This document shows, piece after piece, positions 1-8,347 of a stretch of 35,108 bases of DNA. The notes beneath the pieces were generated by a model that worked only from the letters and a program-made list of their open reading frames with translations, was not told where the DNA came from and did not search any database. The translations under genes and the position numbers were made by a program. Positions within the stretch are counted from its first letter, which is position 1, and the number at the start of each line of letters is the position of its first letter. The stretch is taken from positions 1-35,108 of the forward strand of contig JAAEOA010000355.1 in assembly GCA_024223715.1 (NCBI GenBank), in the 5' to 3' direction. Source of the DNA: a bacterium. Lineage in GTDB: Bacteria > Krumholzibacteriota > Krumholzibacteriia > LZORAL124-64-63.

Positions 1-129
1 AAAACAAGTTCAGCTTCACAATTGCTCCTTCATTGCTTATTTTGGGGGATGATTGAATAAAGCCTGAACCTTCGGAACTTCCCTGCAAGTATGGGGTAGG
101 TATTTCGATGGTGCGGACCAACAAGGATG

Positions 130-159
130 TTGGCAACCGCGAAAATAAATCCATTAAAT
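130..159 (+). promoter_or_regulatory. Weak candidate promoter upstream of bamA
   Basis: TTGGCA at 130-135 is followed 18 bases later by TTAAAT at 154-159, each a partial match to the sigma-70 boxes. The rest of the 184 bases before bamA shows no gene and no clear hairpin. The match is weak, and transcription could equally enter from a gene left of the window. Confidence 0.22.
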
Positions 160-184
160 TCATTCCGGGAGTTCTTTTCCACAT

Positions 185-2494
185 ATGAAGCCCTTCCTGC
201 GACTTTATCTGGTCGTTTGTGTTCTTTTAGCCAGTACACTGGCACAAGCACAAAATGCCAGCCCGCCGACCATCAAGGAGATTGAAGTGGTCGGTGCTTT
301 AACCGTAGGGGCCCGTCAGGTCCTTGCTTGGTCTGGATTCGAAGAAGGTAAGCTTCTGACCCGGGATCTGTCTGCCCAGGGTATTCGCAGCCTCTTTGCC
401 ACCAAAAAGTTTTCCGATATTTACATCTATGCGCAGGATGTCTCGGGGGGCATTCGCCTGACCATCAATCTTGTGGAATTTCCTCGTATTCGCAGCATTC
501 GGTTTGAAGGAAACGACAAAGTAAAAGCCAGCGACCTGAGGGAAGCTTTTCCTGTTCATGTGGGTCAGTTTGCCAATCCGGCTGCTGTCCACCGTGATCT
601 TCAGCCTCTTAAAGAACTGTATTACGAAAAAGGTTACTACAATGTAGCCATGCACACCGACAGCACCCAAATCGATGCCAATAACATGGAAGACCTTGTT
701 GTTTCGGTTATTGAGGGCAAAAAAGTTAAAGTTCAGACCATCACCTTCCTGGGAAATGATCAACTCGACGCCGATGATTTGAAAGATTCCATGGAGCAGG
801 GAACCCGTGGTTTCCTGAAAAGCGGTACCTTCAAAAAAGGTGAATTTGAAGCAGACAAGGAACGCATCATTACAAAATGTCGTAATGAAGGTTTCCTTGA
901 TGCAACCATTGACAAGGTGGACTTGAATTTCCGGGAGGATGACCCTGAAAAACTGGACATCGAAATTCATATCTCTGAAGGGTCTCAGTACATTACCGGC
1001 GATATCAGCTGGAACGGGAATTCTGTTTTTAATGATTTGTTAATTGCCGAACAGATGTGGGTTAAAAAAGATCGGGTCTTTAAGGAAGATGAATATCTTC
1101 TGACTTTGGACAACCTGCAGCAGTTGTATGCCAACGAAGGTTATATTTACATTACCGTTGAGCCAAACCGCGACATTACGGATAACGTGGTGAACGTTGA
1201 TTTTACTTTTATCGAAGGCCAGCCCGCAACCATCCACGATATTAAAATCAGCGGCAATAGCAAAACCTACGACAAGGTAATCCTGCGGGAAATGCGCATC
1301 TTCCCCGGCGATAAATTCAGTAATCAGCGCATTCAATCGACCATTCGGGATATTTTCCAAACGGGCTTTTTTGAAGATATTCAGCCCGATATTCGCCCCA
1401 CCAAAGATGGCGATGTGGACATGATTCTGAAGGTTAAGGAAAAACAAACCGGCCAGTTTATGTTTGGTATGGCTTACAGTGCTGAAACAAGTGCCAGTGG
1501 TTTTATTCAGGTCGCCGAAACTAACTTCAGGGGTAAAGGCCAGAATTTAGGTCTGACCTGGCAGTTCGGTAGTCGTCGTCGTTATGTTGATTTAAGTTTT
1601 ACTGAGCCATGGTTCATGGGGACACCCACCCTGGTGGGGGCCGATATCTTTGATCGGTACCAATACAACTTCGATGATTTTTACGAAAGCCGTATTCGTG
1701 GTTTCAGTGTGCGTCTTGGCCGACGAATTCCCAATACCCGTTACAGCCGGGTGGGCTTGCGATATGAGTTGAGTGAAACCAGACTTTCGAGTTTCAGCCC
1801 CAGTTATGTGGCCTACCTCGATGACTTGGAGCAGAGTCTTGGTACCAGCGATCTTCCTTTCCAGCGCCTGGATCAGGTTGAGTGGCCCCAAACCAAGAGC
1901 AGTATCCGGTTGACAATGAGCCGCAACAGTACCGACAGTCCGTTTTTCCCCACCCGGGGTTCAAAAACGAGTTACAGCTTTGAATTTGCCGGTGGTCCTC
2001 TTGGAGGAGAAATCGATTTTCAGGAACACGTCCTCTCGCATAGTATTTATCAGAAAATGCCTGCAGGTTTAGCTTTGCATATGCGAGGGTTCTTCGGCTT
2101 GTTGCACGGCTTGGATTCTGCCGATGATGTCCCTGACTGGGAGAGATACCGACTCGGTGGAAATCGGCGTTATCCTTTGCGTGGGTATCGTGATCTTGAA
2201 GTTGTGCCTCGCGGCAACCCCAGCTTCATTGGTGGCCGGTATTTCACTATTTTCAATACCGAGCTACTGTATCCAGTCTCCGATGCAATTCAGCTTTTGT
2301 CTTTCCTGGATATGGGCGATGTTTGGAATAGTTTCCGGGAATCTGATTTTGCCAACATGCGCAAAGGCGCCGGCTTTGGTATTCGTGTTGAAGTGCCCAT
2401 GATGGGTACAATTGGTTTTGATTATGGTTATGGTTTCGATAGACTGGGAGGTCCCTCATGGGAGCCTCACTTCACCATTGGCAGCATGTTCTAA
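185..2494 (+). CDS. bamA: Outer membrane protein assembly factor BamA
   Basis: This is the Omp85-family core of the machine that folds beta-barrel proteins into the outer membrane. The 769-residue length is typical. A signal peptide covers about residues 1-22 (hydrophobic core, then AQAQ). Repeated POTRA domains fill roughly residues 28-420, and a C-terminal 16-strand barrel follows. The barrel carries the family's loop-6 motif as PLRGY within GGNRRYPLRGY, and the protein ends in phenylalanine, as barrel proteins do. Its stop lies 38 bases before skp, a standard bamA-skp pairing. The Shine-Dalgarno match is poor (GGGAG about 13 bases upstream), but the start places the signal peptide correctly. 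Confidence 0.97.
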   Translation: MKPFLRLYLVVCVLLASTLAQAQNASPPTIKEIEVVGALTVGARQVLAWSGFEEGKLLTRDLSAQGIRSLFATKKFSDIYIYAQDVSGGIRLTINLVEFPRIRSIRFEGNDKVKASDLREAFPVHVGQFANPAAVHRDLQPLKELYYEKGYYNVAMHTDSTQIDANNMEDLVVSVIEGKKVKVQTITFLGNDQLDADDLKDSMEQGTRGFLKSGTFKKGEFEADKERIITKCRNEGFLDATIDKVDLNFREDDPEKLDIEIHISEGSQYITGDISWNGNSVFNDLLIAEQMWVKKDRVFKEDEYLLTLDNLQQLYANEGYIYITVEPNRDITDNVVNVDFTFIEGQPATIHDIKISGNSKTYDKVILREMRIFPGDKFSNQRIQSTIRDIFQTGFFEDIQPDIRPTKDGDVDMILKVKEKQTGQFMFGMAYSAETSASGFIQVAETNFRGKGQNLGLTWQFGSRRRYVDLSFTEPWFMGTPTLVGADIFDRYQYNFDDFYESRIRGFSVRLGRRIPNTRYSRVGLRYELSETRLSSFSPSYVAYLDDLEQSLGTSDLPFQRLDQVEWPQTKSSIRLTMSRNSTDSPFFPTRGSKTSYSFEFAGGPLGGEIDFQEHVLSHSIYQKMPAGLALHMRGFFGLLHGLDSADDVPDWERYRLGGNRRYPLRGYRDLEVVPRGNPSFIGGRYFTIFNTELLYPVSDAIQLLSFLDMGDVWNSFRESDFANMRKGAGFGIRVEVPMMGTIGFDYGYGFDRLGGPSWEPHFTIGSMF

Positions 2495-2532
2495 AAAGCT
2501 GTCATAACTGGCTTTTAGAGCTGGAGGATAAG

Positions 2533-3090
2533 ATGTTTGTTAGTAGTCGGTTAAAGTTTGTAAGTTCGGCCTTTGTCTTGGCCTTTATTGTTATGGGATC
2601 GGTGGCCGGAATGGCCCCAGTTGCTGAAGCTGCCGATGACAAACCTCTGGGTGTTATCGATTCCCGGAGAATCATCGAAGAATACGAAGCCGCTAAAGAT
2701 GCTCAGGCACAGTACCAGAAATTCCTGCAGGAACTTGAACTTCAGGTTGCCGACAAGGAAAAGGAACTGACAAACCTGATGGAAGAAATTGAAAGCCAAA
2801 AATTACTTTTGGGTGAAGAAGCTCTCCGTGCAAAATATCAGGTTTTTGAAACTAAAAAAGCTGAGTACTTCCAATTTCAAGAGTCCATTGAGCAACAGGC
2901 AGAAGCTGAGTTCAATAGCAAAATCACTCCTATTACCGACCAGGTGAAAACCATTGTGGAGCGAATCGGAAAAGAAAAAGGTTTCGGCCTCATTATCGAT
3001 ACAGCCACTTTGAATGTTATGTATCTGGATTCAGATAAGGATCTGACCAATGATGTTTTGGCAGCTTTGGCCAAAGGCGAAGACAATTAA
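2533..3090 (+). CDS. skp: Periplasmic chaperone Skp/OmpH family
   Basis: Skp trimers hold unfolded outer-membrane proteins in the periplasm and hand them to BamA, encoded just upstream. The ATG at 2533 is chosen over an in-frame ATG at 2458, which lies inside bamA, because GGAGG sits 5 bases before it and it opens directly into a signal peptide (residues about 1-33, ending near AEA). The mature 150 residues are mostly a charged coiled coil (about 55-130), as in OmpH proteins, flanked by the short beta segments (GVIDSRRI near the start, FGLIIDTATLNVMYLD near the end). The length of 185 residues fits the family. Confidence 0.92.
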   Translation: MFVSSRLKFVSSAFVLAFIVMGSVAGMAPVAEAADDKPLGVIDSRRIIEEYEAAKDAQAQYQKFLQELELQVADKEKELTNLMEEIESQKLLLGEEALRAKYQVFETKKAEYFQFQESIEQQAEAEFNSKITPITDQVKTIVERIGKEKGFGLIIDTATLNVMYLDSDKDLTNDVLAALAKGEDN

Positions 3091-3237
3091 TTCAGAAGTT
3101 GGCCAGGTGTTTTCCGGATGTTTTCCAGCAGAGCTGCTTGTGCTCCAAATGAAAGTCGTTATTCATAATCCTGTTTTTTGTTGACAGGCCAGTTAAATAC
3201 GGCGAAATTCAGTATAAGAGATAAGTGATCAAACATA

Positions 3238-3269
3238 GTCCCCTTGCCTTCGGGTAAGGGGACTTGTTT
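3238..3269 (+). terminator. UUCG-loop hairpin between skp and lpxD
   Basis: An 11-bp stem (3238-3248 with 3253-3263, one G-T wobble) is closed by a TTCG tetraloop and followed by TTGTTT. It sits within the 202-base gap between skp and lpxD. It would end bamA-skp transcripts, or act as a partial terminator or attenuator before the lipid A genes. The T tract is short, so readthrough is likely. A TTGACA at 3181-3186 lies upstream in the same gap, but I see no -10 box at the right spacing. Confidence 0.6.
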
Positions 3270-3292
3270 AAAAGGGGAGAATCGGGCGCGAT

Positions 3293-4375
3293 ATGAAGTT
3301 GAGTGAGATTGCCACGATGCTGCAGGGGGAATTGATCGGTGGTGCGGATCCTGAAATTTCCGGTGCTGCTGGTTTATCAGATGCCCGTGCCGGTGATTTG
3401 TCTTTCATTACCGACAACTCGCACCTCGAAGCCCTGAAGTTGACCCAGGCTTCAGCGGTAATTATTCCGCCTGGCATAGACAGTCATTTACCCGCTATTC
3501 GACTGTCCAAACCCTATATTGGTTTTGCTGACTTTTTGAAGAATTTTGAAGTCAGTTTGGATCGGGTTTTTCCTCGGGGAATTCATGAAACAGCTGTTGT
3601 GCATGAAACGGCAGATGTTTCTGAAGCGGTCAGTATTGGACCCTATTGTGTAATCGGAGCAGGATGTTCCATGGGGCAGGGCACTCGCCTTGCTGACCAT
3701 GTAAGTCTCGGCCCTGATGTCACCATAGGCCAGGATTGCCGTTTGTATTCAAGGGTGGCAATTAGAGAAAATTGCCAGGTGGGCAGCCGGGTGGTTCTTC
3801 ATGCCGGCGTCTGTCTTGGTACTGATGGTTTTGGTTTCTTACCGGGCCCTGAGGGTTTGAAAAAAATTCCTCAGGTCGGAATTGTGCTAATAGAAGATGA
3901 TGTGGAAATTGGTAGCGGTTCATGTGTTGACCGTGCCACAACCGGAATTACACGTGTAGGACAGGGGACCAAGCTGGACAACCTGGTTCAGGTGGGGCAC
4001 AATGTGAAGGTTGGCTCTCATTGCGTTATCAGTGCTCACACGGGAATTGGTGGCAGTAGTATCATTGGTAATGGAGTGGCCATTGGTGGATCGGTTGGGA
4101 TTGCCGACCATGTTAATATTGGTGATGGAGCTCAAATAGCAGGCAAATCGGGGATGTTTAAAGATGTTCCTGCCGGAGCCACTGTTTTTGGCGTGCCTGC
4201 CATTGATGTAAAGGAATCCTTCAGGCTTTTCAGTGCCATGCGCAAATTGCCTGAATTGATTAGGAAAGTTCGCAGGCTTGAAGGTTCCGCTGGGGCTTCG
4301 AGTCAGACTTCCTCTGAATCAAAGAATAACCCGGGCCCTGCCGGAAATTCCGCACGTAAAGGAGACAACCCTTGA
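3293..4375 (+). CDS. lpxD: UDP-3-O-acylglucosamine N-acyltransferase LpxD
   Basis: LpxD transfers a hydroxyacyl chain from acyl-ACP to UDP-3-O-acylglucosamine, the third step of lipid A synthesis, in the cytoplasm. The N-terminal domain (about residues 1-95, with the GDLSFITDN segment) is followed by a long left-handed beta-helix of hexapeptide repeats (about 100-290, repeated [V/I]G.. units). VQVGHN contains the expected catalytic His at residue 236. The 360-residue length is slightly above the usual 340 because of a polar, Ser-rich C-terminal tail (about residues 330-360). Its stop overlaps the TTG start of lpxC/fabZ by four bases, indicating translational coupling. Confidence 0.96.
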   Translation: MKLSEIATMLQGELIGGADPEISGAAGLSDARAGDLSFITDNSHLEALKLTQASAVIIPPGIDSHLPAIRLSKPYIGFADFLKNFEVSLDRVFPRGIHETAVVHETADVSEAVSIGPYCVIGAGCSMGQGTRLADHVSLGPDVTIGQDCRLYSRVAIRENCQVGSRVVLHAGVCLGTDGFGFLPGPEGLKKIPQVGIVLIEDDVEIGSGSCVDRATTGITRVGQGTKLDNLVQVGHNVKVGSHCVISAHTGIGGSSIIGNGVAIGGSVGIADHVNIGDGAQIAGKSGMFKDVPAGATVFGVPAIDVKESFRLFSAMRKLPELIRKVRRLEGSAGASSQTSSESKNNPGPAGNSARKGDNP

Positions 4376-5706
4376 TACGGTTGCAAAAAACATTAAGTAG
4401 CCGGGTTTCCATTGAGGGAATCGGGCTGCATTCCGGCCAAAAGTCTCGCATGACTTTTGCCCCGGCTGAAAAACACACAGGCTTGGTTTTTAAAGTGCCT
4501 GCTCCTGGCAAAACGGTTGATGATGCCGATTCCCTTGTGGAAATAAAAGCCGTTGTGGAAAGTGTTCCCAAAGACAAGGATTTGGTTAGGGCTACGACAT
4601 TAACTCAGGGCGATGTTCAAATTCATACAGTGGAACATGTTCTGGCAGCCTTATCTGGATGTGGAATTACCAATTGTGAGATCATTCTGGAAGGTGGAGA
4701 ACCACCGGTTCCAGCTTGTGGCAGTGCCCTCAGTTATGTTGAAATGATTGATGAAGCTGGTATCTGTGATCAGGGCTTGCCCTCAATGTATTTCAAAATC
4801 AACAAGCCTATTGTTTTGCAACAGGGCCTGGTGGAAGTGACTGGTGAACCTGCTGAGAGTTTCCTGATCACCTTTAAAGTGGAGTACGAAGATCCACTTA
4901 TTGGCACTCAGGAATTGACAATTGACCTCGATCCTGTCACTTTTCGTAGAGAAATAGCTTCGGCTCGTACTTTTGCGATGATGTCCGATGTGGATAAATT
5001 GCGGGAAATGGGCTTGGGCCAAGGTGGCTCGGTCGACAACGCTCTGGTTTTTGATAACGGAACCATTGCCGGTGGGAAGGATCTCAGATTTCCCGATGAG
5101 TGCGTACGGCACAAGATTCTGGATCTTATTGGCGATCTTGCTTTACTGGGTATGCCTATTCAGGGACATATTAAAGCTAGGTTTTCAGGCCATGCAACGA
5201 ATGTAGAATTCACTCGTATGCTGGCAAAAATTGAAAGACGCATGCCACGGATTTATCCTCCGCGAAATGCTGAATATTGGGATATTGCTTCCATTATGGA
5301 AATTATGCCCCATCGTTATCCGTTCCTTTTGGTGGACCGAATTTTAGAACTGGAACCTGGCAAGCGGGTTGTGGGTATAAAGAACGTCACTATTAACGAA
5401 CCGTTTTTTGAGGGACATTTTCCCAACCATCCGATCATGCCGGCGGTTTTGATAACCGAAGCAATGGCTCAGGTGGGTGGTGTTTTGTTGATGAGTGCTG
5501 CCGAAGACCCGAAAGGTAAACTCGTGTACTTCAGTGGTATTGATAATGCTCGTTTCAGACGCCCGGTAACTCCGGGTGACCAGTTGCGATTTGAACTGGA
5601 GTTGGTTAAACTGCGCGGTCCCCTCTGCAAAATGAGAGGGACGGCATGGGTCGATGGCAACTTGGTTGCCGAAGCCGATCTTATGTCAACCGTGGTTGAC
5701 AGTTGA
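4372..5706 (+). CDS. lpxC: LpxC/FabZ fusion: UDP-3-O-acyl-GlcNAc deacetylase and hydroxyacyl-ACP dehydratase
   Basis: This is a bifunctional protein. Residues 1 to about 295 are LpxC, the committed zinc deacetylase of lipid A synthesis. The zinc ligands are visible as His89 (VEHVLAAL), His247 and Asp251 ([10 protein letters not shown]), with Glu88 as the general base and His274 (SGHATN) aligned to the other catalytic His. Residues about 305-444 are FabZ, the dehydratase of fatty acid elongation, with PHRYPF (His314), GHFP (His349) and EAMAQ (Glu363) in the standard His/Glu arrangement. The fusion is established in Bacteroidetes, Chlorobi and relatives, and no frameshift is needed. The start is TTG, with GGAG seven bases upstream; no ATG lies near. 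Confidence 0.97.
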   Translation: MIRLQKTLSSRVSIEGIGLHSGQKSRMTFAPAEKHTGLVFKVPAPGKTVDDADSLVEIKAVVESVPKDKDLVRATTLTQGDVQIHTVEHVLAALSGCGITNCEIILEGGEPPVPACGSALSYVEMIDEAGICDQGLPSMYFKINKPIVLQQGLVEVTGEPAESFLITFKVEYEDPLIGTQELTIDLDPVTFRREIASARTFAMMSDVDKLREMGLGQGGSVDNALVFDNGTIAGGKDLRFPDECVRHKILDLIGDLALLGMPIQGHIKARFSGHATNVEFTRMLAKIERRMPRIYPPRNAEYWDIASIMEIMPHRYPFLLVDRILELEPGKRVVGIKNVTINEPFFEGHFPNHPIMPAVLITEAMAQVGGVLLMSAAEDPKGKLVYFSGIDNARFRRPVTPGDQLRFELELVKLRGPLCKMRGTAWVDGNLVAEADLMSTVVDS

Positions 5707-5731
5707 CCCCGTTCTCCCAAGGAGGAGAGTT

Positions 5732-6553
5732 TTGGATCCTATCGAAATTAATAAAGGTGTAGGCCCTCGTCCGGTCCGTGAAGCCGATATTCATCCAACT
5801 GCCGTGGTTCATCCCTCGGCCCGGTTGGGTCACAATGTAAAAATTGGTCCTCATTCCATCATCGGTCCCGACGTGGTTATGGGGCCCGATTGTGTGGTGA
5901 ATTCTTCTGTTTTAATTGATGGTCATACGACCATTGGACGCGGCAACCGTTTCTTCCATGGGGCTGCCATTGGTAGCGAGCCACAGGATAAAAAATTTGT
6001 AGGGGAACAAACGTTTGTGGAAATTGGAGACAACAACGATTTCCGTGAGTACGTTACCGTCAATTTGGCCACGGGTGAAGGCGACCAAACTCGCATTGGC
6101 AGCAATAATTTATTGATGGCCTATGTGCATGTGGCCCACAACTGTCATCTTCATGACAACACTGTTTTGGCTAATGCTGTTAATCTGGCAGGCCATGTGG
6201 AAGTGGAGGACAATGCCATTATTGGTGGCATGACTCCTGTTCATCAGTTTGTACGGGTTGGTAAATTCTCATTTGTGGGTGGAGCCAGCCGGCTTCCTCA
6301 GGACGTGCCTCCTTTCATTAAGGTTGCCGGTAATCCCATTGAAGTTGCGGGAATCAACAGTATCGGATTAAAAAGACAGGGATTCGAAGAAAACGATATT
6401 CTGAATCTCAAGAAAGCCTATCGTCTGTTGTATCGTTCGGGATTGAATGTATCCCAGGCAATGGATCGAATGGCTGTTGATTGTGAATTAACACCTCGTT
6501 TGGAAGAGTTCATGGCTTTCATCCGGCGCAGTGACCGGGGAATCGTCCGGTAG
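5732..6553 (+). CDS. lpxA: UDP-N-acetylglucosamine O-acyltransferase LpxA
   Basis: LpxA catalyses the first step of lipid A synthesis, adding a hydroxyacyl chain to UDP-GlcNAc. The protein is a trimeric left-handed beta-helix built from hexapeptide repeats (about residues 20-195) with an alpha-helical C-terminus. HVAHNCHL carries the catalytic His (residue 136). The helical tail includes the typical IEVAGINSIGLKR segment. The TTG at 5732 is preferred over an in-frame ATG at 5654 inside lpxC/fabZ: AAGGAGGAG lies immediately upstream, and the 273-residue product matches family length. Its stop codon overlaps the lpxB start by one base. Confidence 0.95.
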   Translation: MDPIEINKGVGPRPVREADIHPTAVVHPSARLGHNVKIGPHSIIGPDVVMGPDCVVNSSVLIDGHTTIGRGNRFFHGAAIGSEPQDKKFVGEQTFVEIGDNNDFREYVTVNLATGEGDQTRIGSNNLLMAYVHVAHNCHLHDNTVLANAVNLAGHVEVEDNAIIGGMTPVHQFVRVGKFSFVGGASRLPQDVPPFIKVAGNPIEVAGINSIGLKRQGFEENDILNLKKAYRLLYRSGLNVSQAMDRMAVDCELTPRLEEFMAFIRRSDRGIVR

Positions 6554-7737
6554 TGAACAACAACCCAAGGCATATTTTTATTTCCTGCGGTGAAGCCAGC
6601 GGGGATCGATACGGAGCGGCTCTTGCAGCCGCTCTTCGATCACTGTCCCCGGAGGTTCGTATTTCGGGTATGGGCGGACCTGAAATGGCCAAAGCCGGAG
6701 TGGAAATTATTCAATCATATGAAGATGTCTCGGTCATGGGATTCAGTGAAGTTTTTAAAGCCTTACCTGATATTTACCGTATCCGAGGCAAGTTAAATCG
6801 CTTCATCAATGATGAAAAAGTTGACCAACTGGTTCCCATTGATTTTCCAGGATTTAATGGCCAAATCGCTGGAAAGGCCAAAAGCCGTGGAGTGAATGTC
6901 TTCTGGCTGGTTGCTCCTCAGCATTGGGCGTGGGGTGGTTGGCGTACTTCAAGTTTTAAGGGAAAGGTTAACCGCCTGGGTACCATCCTTCCTTTTGAAG
7001 AAGAATATTTTGCTTCCAGGGGATTGAATGTTTTCCCTATGGGACATCCTTTGATGGATGATTATGGAGAAAATTTCTCATTTGAACAAAACGTCAGCCG
7101 TCGGGAAAAGGTTTTATCGGACCGTCGGACTCCCATAACTATTGGAGTATTCCCTGGCAGCCGGAAGCAGGAGCTGAAGCACCTTTTGCCTGTTCTCAAA
7201 GTCACTTGCCAGGCTTTGGTGGGACATCTTGAAGGCCGCGAAGCGAAATTTCTTGTAAGTGCAGCGCCTGGGGTTGATCCTATCGATCTTGCTGAAACTT
7301 TCGACATTGCAGCGGATATTTCCCAGTTACCTTTGTGCGAGGTTCTGCCCAGAATTGATCTGGGTTTGGTTTGCAGCGGCACCGCCAGCCTGGAAAACGC
7401 CCTCGCCGGTGTGCCTCATGAATTGATTTATAAAACCGGTAATTTTAATCATTGGATGGGAAAGAGACTGGTCAAAACTTCGCATATTGGGTTGAGTAAT
7501 ATCATTATGGGGGAGGAAATCATCAGGGAGCATTTGCAGGAATCGGCAGCACCTTTGCCTTTATCCAGAGATCTTCTGCGTTGGATTGCCCGACCCAATG
7601 AAAGAGATTCATTTTATAAATCTGCCCGTAAATTGCGGTCGTTATGTGGGGAGTCCGGGGTTTGGCAAAGAAGCGCCCAGGCTATTCTAAACAATACAGA
7701 ACCTGCAGCGGTCAACGAGTCTGACCTGGAATTCTAA
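6553..7737 (+). CDS. lpxB: Lipid-A-disaccharide synthase LpxB
   Basis: LpxB is a family-19 glycosyltransferase that joins UDP-2,3-diacylglucosamine and lipid X into the lipid A disaccharide at the inner membrane. The N-terminal FISCGEASGDRYGA is the classic opening, followed by GMGGPEM, SVMGFSEV, the IDFPGFN loop and a QHWAWG segment in place of the usual PQVWAW. The C-terminal half has GVFPGSRKQEL and GTASLENAL, the nucleotide-binding elements. The start is GTG overlapping the lpxA stop; the first in-frame ATG would remove the conserved opening. The 394-residue length is normal. LpxI or LpxH, needed to make lipid X, is not in the window. Confidence 0.95.
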   Translation: MNNNPRHIFISCGEASGDRYGAALAAALRSLSPEVRISGMGGPEMAKAGVEIIQSYEDVSVMGFSEVFKALPDIYRIRGKLNRFINDEKVDQLVPIDFPGFNGQIAGKAKSRGVNVFWLVAPQHWAWGGWRTSSFKGKVNRLGTILPFEEEYFASRGLNVFPMGHPLMDDYGENFSFEQNVSRREKVLSDRRTPITIGVFPGSRKQELKHLLPVLKVTCQALVGHLEGREAKFLVSAAPGVDPIDLAETFDIAADISQLPLCEVLPRIDLGLVCSGTASLENALAGVPHELIYKTGNFNHWMGKRLVKTSHIGLSNIIMGEEIIREHLQESAAPLPLSRDLLRWIARPNERDSFYKSARKLRSLCGESGVWQRSAQAILNNTEPAAVNESDLEF

Positions 7738-7738
7738 T

Positions 7739-8347
7739 TTGTTTTCCCAGAGCTTAAAAATGATCATGGCGCCAATTGCCTGGCGAATTTTGAATTCAAC
7801 TTTGAATGTTTCTTATCCCCAATCAAAAATAACCGAACTTGAGGGACCCCTGATTTTTGCCTGCCTGCACCGGGATATTATTGGTGCAATTGCCTATGTG
7901 CAGCCTTTCAAACCCCATCTTCTGGTATCTGAGAGTGACGACGGGCTTATTCTTGTCCGCACTCTTGGCAGTGCATTTAATTTTGTACGGGGAGCGACCG
8001 GTGAAAACGGGGGTCGGGCTCTTGTGAAATTAAGAAAAGTTCTGAATCAGGGTAAGCACATTGGTTTGGCGGTCGATGGACCCAAGGGACCTTTTGGAAC
8101 GGTTCATCCAGGAGTTTTTCAGCTAGCTTCATTAACCGGGGCTACCGTGGTTCCACTTTTGCCGATAATTCGACCCCGATTGGTTTTGAATACCTGGGAC
8201 CAAACCCACGTCCCATATTTTTTCAGCAAAATTGAAATGAAGGTTGGACCCTTCCTGAAAGTGGCTAATAATGTCAGCAAAGAAGACGTTCTGATGTTCC
8301 AGAGAGATTTGTCCGATTTTTTGGGAGGTCAAAGTGAAGATTGTTGA
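7739..8347 (+). CDS. DUF374-family lysophospholipid acyltransferase-like protein
   Basis: This 202-residue protein matches the DUF374 group, whose members resemble lysophospholipid acyltransferases and often sit in lipid A gene clusters. Visible landmarks are CLHRD (His44, Asp46, an HX4D-like acyltransferase region in divergent form), the FVRGATGENGGRAL segment and the hallmark VDGPKGP followed by a PGVFQLAS stretch. No signal peptide is seen; a hydrophobic N-terminus could anchor it to the inner membrane. The substrate is unknown. It begins one base after lpxB. The TTG at 7739 is uncertain: an in-frame ATG at 7760 would shorten it by seven residues, and neither has a strong Shine-Dalgarno site. 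Confidence 0.85.
   Translation: MFSQSLKMIMAPIAWRILNSTLNVSYPQSKITELEGPLIFACLHRDIIGAIAYVQPFKPHLLVSESDDGLILVRTLGSAFNFVRGATGENGGRALVKLRKVLNQGKHIGLAVDGPKGPFGTVHPGVFQLASLTGATVVPLLPIIRPRLVLNTWDQTHVPYFFSKIEMKVGPFLKVANNVSKEDVLMFQRDLSDFLGGQSEDC

Noticed and set aside
299-970. 223-residue minus-strand ORF
   Set aside because: It is antisense to the POTRA region of bamA and has no recognisable features.
3181-3218. Promoter made of TTGACA (3181) and TATAAG (3213)
   Set aside because: The spacer is 26 bases, far beyond the workable range, and closer -10 candidates are poor.
5230-5290. Possible sequencing error merging lpxC and fabZ
   Set aside because: The reading frame is continuous across a sensible linker, and the LpxC/FabZ fusion is established in Bacteroidetes and relatives.
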